The notes beneath the pieces were generated by a model, which worked only from the letters and a program-made list of their open reading frames with translations, was not told the DNA's origin and did no database searches. A stretch of 64,000 bases of DNA from Salinibacterium sp. ZJ70 (GTDB lineage Bacteria; Actinomycetota; Actinomycetes; Actinomycetales; Microbacteriaceae), in NCBI RefSeq assembly GCF_011751865.2, contig NZ_CP061770.1, forward strand, positions 1,612,001-1,676,000, in the 5' to 3' direction. Both the position numbers and the translations under genes were made by a program. Positions 25,797 to 33,257 of this stretch are shown here, one piece after another (within the stretch, counting starts at the first letter, position 1; every line of letters starts with the position of its first letter).

Positions 25797-26500
25797 ACGG
25801 GCTTCCTCCCCATCCAGTCGGTGACGCCCACGGCCACTGCCACCGCAGCCGCCGCGAGGACAGGCAGACCGGCGGGCAGGACGGGCACCAGGATGGTGGC
25901 GACGACTCCCGCGGCCACCGCCACCGCGATCGGCTGAAGCGCCGTCAGCCGCGGCCACAGGAGCCCCAGGAACGCGGCGGCCGCGGCGGCGTCGAGACCG
26001 TACATCCGCACGTCTCCCATGAGGTCGCCGAGGAGTGCGCCGACGAGGGTCGCGACGTTCCAGCCCGCGTAGATCACAAGACCCGTGGCCCAGAATCCGA
26101 TGCGCTGCCCCCGCAGCGTCGGCTGCGCGGTCGACACGGCTGTCGTCTCGTCGATCGTCCAGTGCGCCGCCGCGAGACGCTTCCACCACGGTCCGCCGAC
26201 GATCGGCGACATGCGCATCGCATAGATGCCGTTGCGCACCCCCAGCAGCGTCGCGCTCGCGATCGCCGCGGGCCCCGCAGCGACGCCGCCGCTCGCGAGC
26301 ACGCCGATGAGGGCGAACTGCGACCCGCCCGTGAACATGAGGAGGCTCAGCGCACATGCCTGCCAGACATCGAGGCCCGCGGCGACTGCAAGCGCGCCGA
26401 ACGAGACGCCGTAGGCCGAGACGGCAAGGCCGACGCTGAGGGCGGCACGCCACGCAGGCCCTGCATCGCCCTGCGCTGCCGGAAGGTCAGGAGTCGACAC
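25793..26500 (-). CDS. azlC: AzlC-type branched-chain amino acid exporter subunit
   Basis: The 235-residue protein has about six helices with the AzlC signatures YGVSFGALAVAAGL and LMFTGGSQFA. The start is GTG at 26500, which lies inside the last codons of the upstream response regulator (14-bp overlap); an in-frame extension to 26605 has no family similarity. The overlap places the exporter under the same transcript as the regulator and kinase. Confidence 0.87.
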   Translation of the reverse strand: MSTPDLPAAQGDAGPAWRAALSVGLAVSAYGVSFGALAVAAGLDVWQACALSLLMFTGGSQFALIGVLASGGVAAGPAAIASATLLGVRNGIYAMRMSPIVGGPWWKRLAAAHWTIDETTAVSTAQPTLRGQRIGFWATGLVIYAGWNVATLVGALLGDLMGDVRMYGLDAAAAAAFLGLLWPRLTALQPIAVAVAAGVVATILVPVLPAGLPVLAAAAVAVAVGVTDWMGRKPV

Positions 26501-26894
26501 GGGCTTCGGCGGCCTCGCGCACGACGGTGAACAGCAGCTCGGGATCGACGTCCTTGTAGACGATCGCGTACGCACCCGCGACCGCGGCGGCCGGCACGTG
26601 ATCATCGAGATCGATAGCGGTCAGCAGCACGATGCGCGGAGGCCCACCGGCTGCGCGCACGTCGGCGTCGCCCAGGATCCGTTCCGTGGCGACGAAGCCG
26701 TTGACGCGCGGCATCTGCACATCCATGAGCACGACATCCGCGCCCGTGCGACGCAGGATGCCGAGCGCCTGCGCGCCGTTGCCCGCCTGCCCGATGACCG
26801 CGATGTCGGGCTGGGATCCGAGGAGGGTGCGGTATCCGTCGCGCTGGCTCGAGGAGTCGTCGACGAGCAGCACCCGGATGGGCGCCCCTGTCAC
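26487..26894 (-). CDS. Single-domain response regulator
   Basis: The 135-residue protein is only a receiver domain: acidic pair D12-D13, phosphoacceptor D58 in LMDVQMP, T in LLTAID and K in VYKDVD. It ends where a NarL-type helix-turn-helix would normally begin, so it cannot bind DNA in the usual way. Output may be through protein contacts. Its ATG overlaps the kinase stop (ATGA) and its end overlaps azlC. Confidence 0.85.
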   Translation of the reverse strand: MTGAPIRVLLVDDSSSQRDGYRTLLGSQPDIAVIGQAGNGAQALGILRRTGADVVLMDVQMPRVNGFVATERILGDADVRAAGGPPRIVLLTAIDLDDHVPAAAVAGAYAIVYKDVDPELLFTVVREAAEARVDS

Positions 26895-27805
26895 CGCTGC
26901 TCCAGCTGAACCCCGTGCACGCCGTTGTGGTGGCGGATCGAGGGGAACACGACCGAGACCGTGAAGCCGACGCCGGGTACGGTGTGCGCCTCGAACACAC
27001 CTCCGTAGAGCTCAGCGCGCTCGCGCATCTCGGTGATGCCGCGCCCGTGGGGCGTGGTCGTGAGAGCGGCGACGTCGTCGTCGACGTCGTAGTGCTGGCG
27101 GGTCGCCTCCGCGTAGGGGTCGAGGCCGTTGCGGATCGCCTCCCTGCGGATGCCGTCGTCTTCGACGCGCAGCTGGAGCCCGTCGTCCGTCCACGTGAAG
27201 ATGACCTTGACGTGCGTGCCCTCGCCGCCGTGCTCCAGGGCGTTGCTGAGCGACTCCTGCAGGATGCGGAAGATCGCAAGCTCGGCGCCGTGCTTGAGCT
27301 GAAGGCGGTCGCCGTTCTCCTCGAACGTCACGTCGAGCCCGGCATCCCGCATGACCTTGAACAGCTCGCGCGCCGAGGAGAGCCCCGGCTGCGGGCCAGC
27401 TTCCGCCTCGCCGTCGCGGACGACCGTCATGACGCGGCGCAGGTCGGCGAGCGTCGCGCGGCCCGCCTCGGCGATCGCCGTCGCGCTGCGGGCGGCGACC
27501 GCGGGATCCTGACTCGCGGCATAGCGGGCGCCATCGGCTTGCGAGATGATGACCGACACCGAGTGCACGGCGATCTCGTGCAGCTCGCGGATCATCCGCA
27601 GTCTGCTGCCCTGCTCGGCGAGCAGGAGCTCGAGCTCGATGCGGTCGCGCTCGGCGCGGGCTCGCTCTCGCCCCGCGACACGCGCAGCTCGACGCGCACG
27701 GAGCCACAGGATGAGAAGCACCAGCGCCACCACGAGCACCACAGCCGATACCGCGGCGAGCGTCATGAGAACCGTCGTCGAGTTCTCCACCAGCCAGGCG
27801 TCCAC
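26891..27805 (-). CDS. NarL-type sensor histidine kinase
   Basis: The 304-residue protein has one N-terminal helix (VLMTLAAVSAVVLVVALVLL), a coiled linker, an H-box with ELHEIAVHSVSVIISQADGA, and a HATPase domain with SNALEHGGEG and a closing GRGITEMRERAELYGG. There is no extracellular sensor domain. Its H-box lacks the common HDxxxH spacing but the family (HisKA_3-like/DUF4118-free) is clear. It is coupled to the single-domain response regulator. Confidence 0.85.
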   Translation of the reverse strand: MDAWLVENSTTVLMTLAAVSAVVLVVALVLLILWLRARRAARVAGRERARAERDRIELELLLAEQGSRLRMIRELHEIAVHSVSVIISQADGARYAASQDPAVAARSATAIAEAGRATLADLRRVMTVVRDGEAEAGPQPGLSSARELFKVMRDAGLDVTFEENGDRLQLKHGAELAIFRILQESLSNALEHGGEGTHVKVIFTWTDDGLQLRVEDDGIRREAIRNGLDPYAEATRQHYDVDDDVAALTTTPHGRGITEMRERAELYGGVFEAHTVPGVGFTVSVVFPSIRHHNGVHGVQLEQR

Positions 27806-27884
27806 GTGTCTCCTCGCTGCGGCGCGCTCTCGCGCCGCGACAGGTCAAAACTACAGGCACGCCTGGCTGGTGAGGAGAATGCGC

Positions 27885-28187
27885 TCAGCGGGGAGGCTGC
27901 TGGGGGCGCAGAACCTCGAGGCGCGCCCGGTACTCGGTCTCGTCGATCTCCCCTCGAGCGAACCGCTCGGCGAGTACCGACTCGGCGCTGCGGCTGGCGT
28001 CGCCGTAACCCCACGGTCCCATTCCCGGGCCGACGGGCGGCCACCCACGGCGGCGGCGGATGAGGGCGAGCGCCACGATCGTGGCGAGCAGCAGCACCCA
28101 GAAGATGAGAGGCACGAACCAGAGCCCTGGCCCCCACCCGGGACCGTGGGCGATGACGGCGGGAGCCGCGGTGAGTGTCGACAGCAT
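27885..28187 (-). CDS. Small SHOCT-domain membrane protein
   Basis: The 100-residue protein has one helix (FVPLIFWVLLLATIVALALI), a Gly/Pro linker, and a C-terminal SHOCT motif (SVLAERFARGEIDETEYRAR). SHOCT domains occur at the ends of small membrane proteins and are thought to mediate oligomerisation. AAGGAG precedes the ATG but part of it is locked in a large hairpin. It lies between two two-component systems on the same strand. Confidence 0.8.
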   Translation of the reverse strand: MLSTLTAAPAVIAHGPGWGPGLWFVPLIFWVLLLATIVALALIRRRRGWPPVGPGMGPWGYGDASRSAESVLAERFARGEIDETEYRARLEVLRPQQPPR

Positions 28188-28195
28188 GATGTTCT

Positions 28196-28232
28196 CCTTC
28201 TCCGGCGGCCACCTCAGGCCGCCACGAGAAGG
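28196..28232 (-). terminator. Hairpin overlapping the SHOCT gene ribosome site
   Basis: CCTTCTC (28196-28202) and GGCGGCC (28204-28210) pair with GGCCGCC (28217-28223) and GAGAAGG (28226-28232), 14 bp in all with a small bulge and the loop ACCTCA. It lies after the upstream two-component operon, so it can end that transcript, and on the message for the SHOCT gene it covers part of the AAGGAG (28194-28199). Confidence 0.5.
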
Positions 28233-28279
28233 CTCCGCCCCGGGGCGTCGGCGCGGATCCGCCTGCAGGAGCTGAGCTG

Positions 28280-28951
28280 CTACTCCCCCGGGATGCCGCC
28301 TGGGCGCACGAGACCGGCGTCGTACGCGGTGATGACGAGCTGCACTCGGTCGCGCGCGGCGAGCTTGCCCATGATGCGCGACACGTGCGTCTTCGCGGTG
28401 AGCGGGCTGAGGAACAGGCGCGCACCGATCTCCTCGTTGGTGAGCCCGTGTCCCACGAGTGCGAGCACGCCGCGTTCGCGCTCGGTGAGACCCGCGATGA
28501 GGCTCGCGTCGGGCGGCGCCGCGAGACCCGCCGACACCTGCGCCAACAGGCGCCGCGTGGCACCCGGGCTCAGCAGCGCATCCCCCTCGGAGACGACGCG
28601 CACCGCGCGGATGAACTCGACCGGCTCCGCATCCTTGACGAGGAATCCGCTCGCGCCGGCGCGAATGGCCTGCGCCACATACTCATCGAGTTCGAACGTC
28701 GTCACGATCACGACGCGGACGCGCCCGAGGGCTGCATCGCCGACGATCTGCTCGGTGGCCCAGAGGCCGTCGCCGTCGGGCATGCGGATGTCCATGAGCA
28801 CGACATCGGGTTTCTCGCGTCGGGCGAGCGCGACCGCCTCGCGACCGGTCGACGCCTCGCCCACGACGAGGATGTCGGGCTCGGACTCGAGCAGGCTGCG
28901 GAAGCCCGCGCGAATGAGGTTCTGATCGTCGACGATCGCGACGCGGATCAT
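28280..28951 (-). CDS. NarL/LuxR-type response regulator
   Basis: The 223-residue protein has a receiver domain (D8-D9, phosphoacceptor D54 in LMDIRMP, K in LVKDAE) and a LuxR helix-turn-helix (LTERERGVLALVGHGLTNEE, then TAKTHVSRIMGKL). The ATG at 28951 overlaps the stop of its kinase (ATGA). A reading from 29011 merely extends into the kinase gene. Targets unknown. Confidence 0.93.
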   Translation of the reverse strand: MIRVAIVDDQNLIRAGFRSLLESEPDILVVGEASTGREAVALARREKPDVVLMDIRMPDGDGLWATEQIVGDAALGRVRVVIVTTFELDEYVAQAIRAGASGFLVKDAEPVEFIRAVRVVSEGDALLSPGATRRLLAQVSAGLAAPPDASLIAGLTERERGVLALVGHGLTNEEIGARLFLSPLTAKTHVSRIMGKLAARDRVQLVITAYDAGLVRPGGIPGE

Positions 28952-30084
28952 GCGGGTGCCTCCCAGGGGATCTCGGCGCGGATCGTGAAGCCGTCGGAGT
29001 TGCGATGCCACGCGACGTCGCCGCCGAGCTGTTCGCAGCGCTCGCGCATCCCGGTGAGCCCTCGACCGGGTTCCGGGGGGCCCGCGACCGGCACGCCATC
29101 ATCATGGACGCTGATCCGCAGCCGTCCCGGTTCACCCTCGATGAGGACATCCGCCGAGGTGGCGCCGTGCGCGTGGCGCGCGACGTTCGTGAGCGCCTCC
29201 TGCACGATCCGGTAGGTGGCGGCTCCCACCGGCCCGGGCACCTCGAGGTCCGGGGCGCGATGATCGAGCGTGACGACCACGTCCGGGAGCTGCACGGCAT
29301 CGACGAGCGCACGCACATCGCCGATTCCGGGCTGCGGGGTGAGGGGCGCGTCCGCGTCGTCACGGAGGATGCCGAGCACGCCGCGCACATCATCGAGCGC
29401 CTGCTTGCTGACCACCCTGATCGAGGCGAGCGCCTCCGCCGCCTTCTCAGGGCGCGCGTCCGCGAGATGCAGGCCGACTCCGGCCTGCACGTTGATCTGG
29501 CTGAGCGAGTGCGCGAGCACGTCGTGCAGCTCCCGGGCGATACGAGCCCTCTCCTCATCGGCGGCTGTCGCGCGGCGACGCGCGAGCTCGGCCTCGTCCT
29601 CGCGCTGATGCTCGCGGCGCGTGCGGATGAACTCCCCCATACCCAGCAGCACCAGCAGACCGAACGTCGTTGCGACGATGCGCGGCGGCGACCAGCCGAC
29701 GGGCGGCGCATTCACGACGATGAGGAGCGCGAGCAGCCAGCCGAACGCAAGCGAGACCCACGCCCACACCCGCGCCCCGCGCACGACAGCGCCGACCACG
29801 GCGAATGCGAGCGCGGCAGGCGGCGGCCCGCCGTTGATCCCGACGAGAAGCATCGCAACCGCCGCTGCGGTCACGATCGCCACAACCGGCCCCGGCCACC
29901 GGCGCGCCCCCACGAGGGCGAGCGGGCCGACCGCCGCCAAGGCGAATGTCGTGATCGTCGATGCGGGGCCCGGATCCAGAACTCGCACGAGCCATGCCGT
30001 CGCCGACAGCTGCACGATGGCGCTCACCACGACCGGCACCCACAGCGTCACTCGCCTGCGAGGACTCCCGGGCGCGTGCGGCAT
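28948..30084 (-). CDS. Sensor histidine kinase, HisKA_3 family
   Basis: The 378-residue protein has four to five N-terminal helices with short loops (about residues 10-145), a coiled linker, the HisKA_3 H-box RIARELHDVLAHSLSQINVQ, and a HATPase domain with EALTNVARHAHGA and GRGLTGMRERCEQLGG. Likely senses a membrane signal. ATG at 30084 chosen because the extension to 30327 is arginine-rich and not family-like. Partner of the downstream NarL-type regulator. Confidence 0.92.
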   Translation of the reverse strand: MPHAPGSPRRRVTLWVPVVVSAIVQLSATAWLVRVLDPGPASTITTFALAAVGPLALVGARRWPGPVVAIVTAAAVAMLLVGINGGPPPAALAFAVVGAVVRGARVWAWVSLAFGWLLALLIVVNAPPVGWSPPRIVATTFGLLVLLGMGEFIRTRREHQREDEAELARRRATAADEERARIARELHDVLAHSLSQINVQAGVGLHLADARPEKAAEALASIRVVSKQALDDVRGVLGILRDDADAPLTPQPGIGDVRALVDAVQLPDVVVTLDHRAPDLEVPGPVGAATYRIVQEALTNVARHAHGATSADVLIEGEPGRLRISVHDDGVPVAGPPEPGRGLTGMRERCEQLGGDVAWHRNSDGFTIRAEIPWEAPA

Positions 30085-30131
30085 GCCCCGATGGTACGCG
30101 TGCTCGTACGCGCGGTCGTGCTCCGCGGGGT

Positions 30132-30167
30132 GACTGGTTCCTGCTCCCGTCGGAGCAGGAACCAGTC
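30132..30167. terminator. 16-bp perfect hairpin between kinase and SHOCT/PLDc_N gene
   Basis: GACTGGTTCCTGCTCC (30132-30147) and its exact complement (30152-30167) flank the loop CGTC. It lies immediately after the stop of the upstream minus-strand gene. No U tract follows, which is usual for actinobacterial terminators. Confidence 0.7.
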
Positions 30168-30169
30168 GG

Positions 30170-30559
30170 TCACGAGACGACTGCGCGCTGCTTGATCGAC
30201 GCGAACTCCTCGGGGGTGATCGTCCCGTCATCGAGGAGCGTCTTCGCCTTCGCGATCTCATCCGACGGCGACGAACGTGCGACCGAGCGGATGTAGTCCT
30301 CCGTCGCCGTCTTGCTCTCCTGGGCACGCTCCCGGTAGCGCTCGGCCATGCCGCGCCCGCGCACGATCAGATAGACGAGAGCCGTGATGAACGGCAGCCA
30401 CACCAGGAAGATGATCCACAGTGCCTTGAGCCAGCCGTTCAGCTCATGGTCGCGGAAGATGTCGGCGATGATCGACACGAGGGCGATCAGATAGGCGAAG
30501 AAGACGTAGGCCCAGAAGAAGAGCCAGATGATGTTCCAGAAGTCGGCCCAGAAGTCCAT
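30170..30559 (-). CDS. PLDc_N/SHOCT membrane protein
   Basis: The 129-residue protein has two helices: an aromatic first one (FWNIIWLFFWAYVFFAYLIA) and a second (LWIIFLVWLPFITALVYLIV) with the PLDc_N pattern, followed by RGRGMAERYRERA and a C-terminal SHOCT motif (KTLLDDGTITPEEFASIKQR). No phospholipase catalytic domain is attached. Such proteins are common in actinobacteria and of unknown role, possibly envelope stress. Confidence 0.8.
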   Translation of the reverse strand: MDFWADFWNIIWLFFWAYVFFAYLIALVSIIADIFRDHELNGWLKALWIIFLVWLPFITALVYLIVRGRGMAERYRERAQESKTATEDYIRSVARSSPSDEIAKAKTLLDDGTITPEEFASIKQRAVVS

Positions 30560-30680
30560 GAGAGACCCCGATCTGCTCGCACCACGTGGATCGCAGCGGA
30601 TATCCCTGTTCTACACCTGAGGGATTCGAATGTGAACGCTCATCACGATATGACCGCACCCCCTTGCGCGAGCGCGATGG

Positions 30681-31289
30681 CTAGCTGAGAATCCGCAGAT
30701 CCTCCGGAATCCCGCGCCCAAGAAGCTTCGCCTCGGCACGCGCCCGGTGCCACCAGCTGCGGCGCCGTGCCCCGTTCACGATCACCCATGCGCCCACGAA
30801 GACCAGGGTGGCGATGAGGATGCACAGCATCCCCACGATGAGCGGCTGATCGAGGAGCCGCACGAGCTGCGTGACCAGCCATCCCGCGAAGCCGTACATG
30901 GCGACGCCGACACCCATGAGCGTGTACGGATTCGTGGTGCGCGGCGAGCTGACGCTGTAGACGCCCAGCTGCGGCTGGCGGTAAACCTCCGGCTCCCCCA
31001 GACGCTCCGTGATCTCGAGGGTGCGCACGGCGTCGTCGAGCTCCGCCAGCGCGATACGGTGGGAACCCACGATCTCGAGCCACCCGATTCCGCGGTCACT
31101 GCGGTACCAGTACGCACCCGAGCGCCCCGTCTCCCTCGGCGCGAACGGCCGGATGATGTCGAGGATCGCCTCGCTCGATGCCTGCATCGACGGAACCGAG
31201 ACGTCGATGACGTGCAGGACGGGTGCAGGCGCACCCGCGAGGTCGTGCGTCTGGTGCAGGACGATCCGGATGCTCACGCGGTACATCAT
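30681..31289 (-). CDS. Hypothetical membrane protein
   Basis: The 202-residue protein starts MMYRVSIRIVLHQTHDLAGA. Residues 1-110 are soluble with mixed alpha/beta pattern; two helices follow near 125-175 (VGVAMYGFAGWLVTQLV and IVGMLCILIATLVFVGAWVI), then a basic tail. No family recognised. It is a single gene bounded downstream by the PLDc_N/SHOCT gene. Confidence 0.65.
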   Translation of the reverse strand: MMYRVSIRIVLHQTHDLAGAPAPVLHVIDVSVPSMQASSEAILDIIRPFAPRETGRSGAYWYRSDRGIGWLEIVGSHRIALAELDDAVRTLEITERLGEPEVYRQPQLGVYSVSSPRTTNPYTLMGVGVAMYGFAGWLVTQLVRLLDQPLIVGMLCILIATLVFVGAWVIVNGARRRSWWHRARAEAKLLGRGIPEDLRILS

Positions 31290-31347
31290 GGCGGGAGGGT
31301 GCGCGGATGGGAAGCACAGAGCGCCAGATCGCAGCGCCTGGAAAAGC

Positions 31348-31375
31348 GAAAAGGCCCTGAGATCAGGGCCTTTTC
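31348..31375. terminator. Bidirectional terminator after tRNA-Asn
   Basis: GAAAAGGCCCTGA (31348-31360) and TCAGGGCCTTTTC (31363-31375) are perfect complements with a 2-nt loop. Read on the minus strand the hairpin lies a few bases after the tRNA-Asn 3' end and is followed by T-rich sequence, a classical intrinsic terminator. Confidence 0.8.
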
Positions 31376-31378
31376 TTC

Positions 31379-31454
31379 TGGCTCCCCGGCTTGGACTCGA
31401 ACCAAGAACCTATCGGTTAACAGCCGATTGCTCTGCCAATTGAGCTACCGAGGA
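31379..31454 (-). tRNA. tRNA-Asn (GTT anticodon), CCA encoded
   Basis: The minus strand from 31454 gives acceptor TCCTCGG/CCGGGGA (one G-U), D arm GCTC/GAGC, anticodon stem ATCGG/CCGAT around CTGTTAA (anticodon GTT), T arm CTTGG-TTCGAGT-CCAAG, discriminator G at 31382 and encoded CCA at 31379-31381. Confidence 0.96.
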
Positions 31455-31473
31455 TCGCTGTGAAACAGCTCCG

Positions 31474-32460
31474 CTAGCTTAGCAAACTCTCGGGGGTGGT
31501 CATGACCACGCAGGTCGGCGCGGGGGTCGCGAGACGGGAGACCTCCTTCGGGATCCCGCTGGCGGGGATGCGGAACGTGACCACCTCATCCGAACGCTGA
31601 TTCGCGACGCGCAGGAACTCGCCGTCGACGATCATGTGGCGGGGCCAGTCGCCGCCGGACGGCACCGAGTCGAGGGGGCGCACATCCGCGCCGTCGAGGG
31701 CGAACACCGCGATCCGGTTCGCCCCGCGGATGCTGGCGTACAGGAAGCGACCGTCCTGCGAGACGGCGAGGGCGGAGGCCTGGTCGTCACCCCGGGTCGC
31801 GCCGGGCAGCGGATGCGCCTCGCGCACCTCGAGCGTCTCGGCGTCGAGCAGAAGCAGTTCGCAGCTCCATTCGCCGAGCAGCGCGATCGCACCGGAGGGC
31901 AGCATGTGGAGGTCGCGCGGGCCCGTTCCGGCAGGCAGGGCGATGGAGCTCACGCGTTCGAGCAGCCCGCTCTCGTCGCGGGTGTGCACGTGCAGCCGAT
32001 CGGCGCCCAGATCGAGGGTGAGGATGCGGCCGTCAGCGAGCACGAGCACGTGGTGCGCGTGCGGGCCCTCCTGCGCCGGGAGCGGACCGGATCCTGAACC
32101 CGCGAGCCGCTGGCGCGGAGACTCCTCGCCCGCGCGCACCACGACGACGGCCCCATCGCCATAGCAGGCGACCGCGACCGTGTCGTCATCGAGAAAGGCA
32201 AGGTGGCACGGATTCGCACCGCCGAGTTCGACGATTCCGTCCGCACCCCATCCCTCACCCGAGCGACGGAACCACGCGAGCTCGCCCGTGCCTTCGAGCG
32301 TCGCCGCCATCCGGTCGCCGCGCACGCTCACCCACGACGGCGACGCGGCCTTGAGCACGTCGCCGGTGAGAGCGAGCGCGTCACCCCGCTCGCGGGCGAG
32401 CGACACGCCCTGCGCCGCACCGCCCATATCCGGGCCGTACGCGCCGATGACAAGCGTCAC
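31474..32460 (-). CDS. Lactonase-type seven-bladed beta-propeller protein
   Basis: The 328-residue protein starts MTLVIGAYGPDMGGAAQGVS and has propeller-blade repeats of the 6-phosphogluconolactonase (Pgl)/lactonase family, such as GPHAHHVLVLADGRILTLDL, GTGPRDLHMLPSG and SQDGRFLYASIRGANRIAVF. No signal peptide, so it is cytoplasmic. The substrate could be a sugar lactone, but many members are uncharacterised. Its ATG overlaps the stop of the ABC ATPase gene, which ties it to the transporter operon and suggests it acts on the imported compound. Confidence 0.8.
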   Translation of the reverse strand: MTLVIGAYGPDMGGAAQGVSLARERGDALALTGDVLKAASPSWVSVRGDRMAATLEGTGELAWFRRSGEGWGADGIVELGGANPCHLAFLDDDTVAVACYGDGAVVVVRAGEESPRQRLAGSGSGPLPAQEGPHAHHVLVLADGRILTLDLGADRLHVHTRDESGLLERVSSIALPAGTGPRDLHMLPSGAIALLGEWSCELLLLDAETLEVREAHPLPGATRGDDQASALAVSQDGRFLYASIRGANRIAVFALDGADVRPLDSVPSGGDWPRHMIVDGEFLRVANQRSDEVVTFRIPASGIPKEVSRLATPAPTCVVMTTPESLLS

Positions 32461-33257
32461 GTGTGCAGCTCCGCGAGACGACGCGTGTAGGCGTGCAAGG
32501 GCTTCGCGAGCACATCGTCGACCGTTCCGTACCCGACGATGAGCCCGGCGTGGAGCACGGCGATGCGATCGACGATCGTGCGCAGCTCACGCAGGTCGTG
32601 ACCCACGATGAGCGCGCTGAATCCGAGCTCCTTCTGCAGCTCGGCGACGACCTGCAGAATGGGGCCGCGCACGAGCACGTCGACGCCCATCGTCGGGTCG
32701 TCGGCGACCAGCAGAGACGGCTCGAGCACCAGGGCGCGCGCGAGCGCCACGCGCTGACGCTGCCCGCGACTCAGCTCGTGGGGGAACTTCTCCATGACCG
32801 ACAGCGGCAGGCGCACCGCATCGATGAGCTTCGCGACCGCCCCGCCCGCCACGAGCCGGTCGAAGCGCCGGTCGCGGCGGTAGATCGGCTCGGCGACGTT
32901 CTCACCCACGGTGAGATGCGGCTCGAGCGACGACCCGCCGTCCTGCGGCAGGTACCCGATCCGCAGCGCGAGGGCGTCGAGGCGTCGCGAGGATGCGCCA
33001 CGCACCTCCGTGCCGAGGACAGCCAAGCGGCCGCCCGCGATCGAGGGCGCGAGCCGCTCACCGGGCACCGTCTGCGACGCGATCGCACGCGCGAGCGTCG
33101 ACTTGCCGGAGCCCGCCTCGCCGATGAGGCCGAGCGTCTCCCCCGCCCCCACCTGGAACGACACCCCGTTGATCGCGGGGGTCGCGTCCTTTCCGAAGAC
33201 GAGAGTCAGGTCGTCGGCCAGGACGACGATGTCGTCGGGCACGGTGGTCCGTGTCAT
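32457..33257 (-). CDS. ABC transporter ATP-binding protein with Asp in place of the catalytic Glu
   Basis: The 266-residue protein has Walker A GEAGSGKST (residues 46-54), Q-loop LPQDGG, signature LSRGQ (162-166) and H-loop VGHDL. Walker B reads SLLVADDPT, so residue 187 is Asp where active ATPases have Glu, and the signature has Arg for Gly. Reduced hydrolysis is expected by analogy with other degenerate sites. It is an extra third nucleotide-binding domain beside a fused double ATPase. Its start overlaps the previous stop by one base (TGATG). Confidence 0.88.
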   Translation of the reverse strand: MTRTTVPDDIVVLADDLTLVFGKDATPAINGVSFQVGAGETLGLIGEAGSGKSTLARAIASQTVPGERLAPSIAGGRLAVLGTEVRGASSRRLDALALRIGYLPQDGGSSLEPHLTVGENVAEPIYRRDRRFDRLVAGGAVAKLIDAVRLPLSVMEKFPHELSRGQRQRVALARALVLEPSLLVADDPTMGVDVLVRGPILQVVAELQKELGFSALIVGHDLRELRTIVDRIAVLHAGLIVGYGTVDDVLAKPLHAYTRRLAELHT

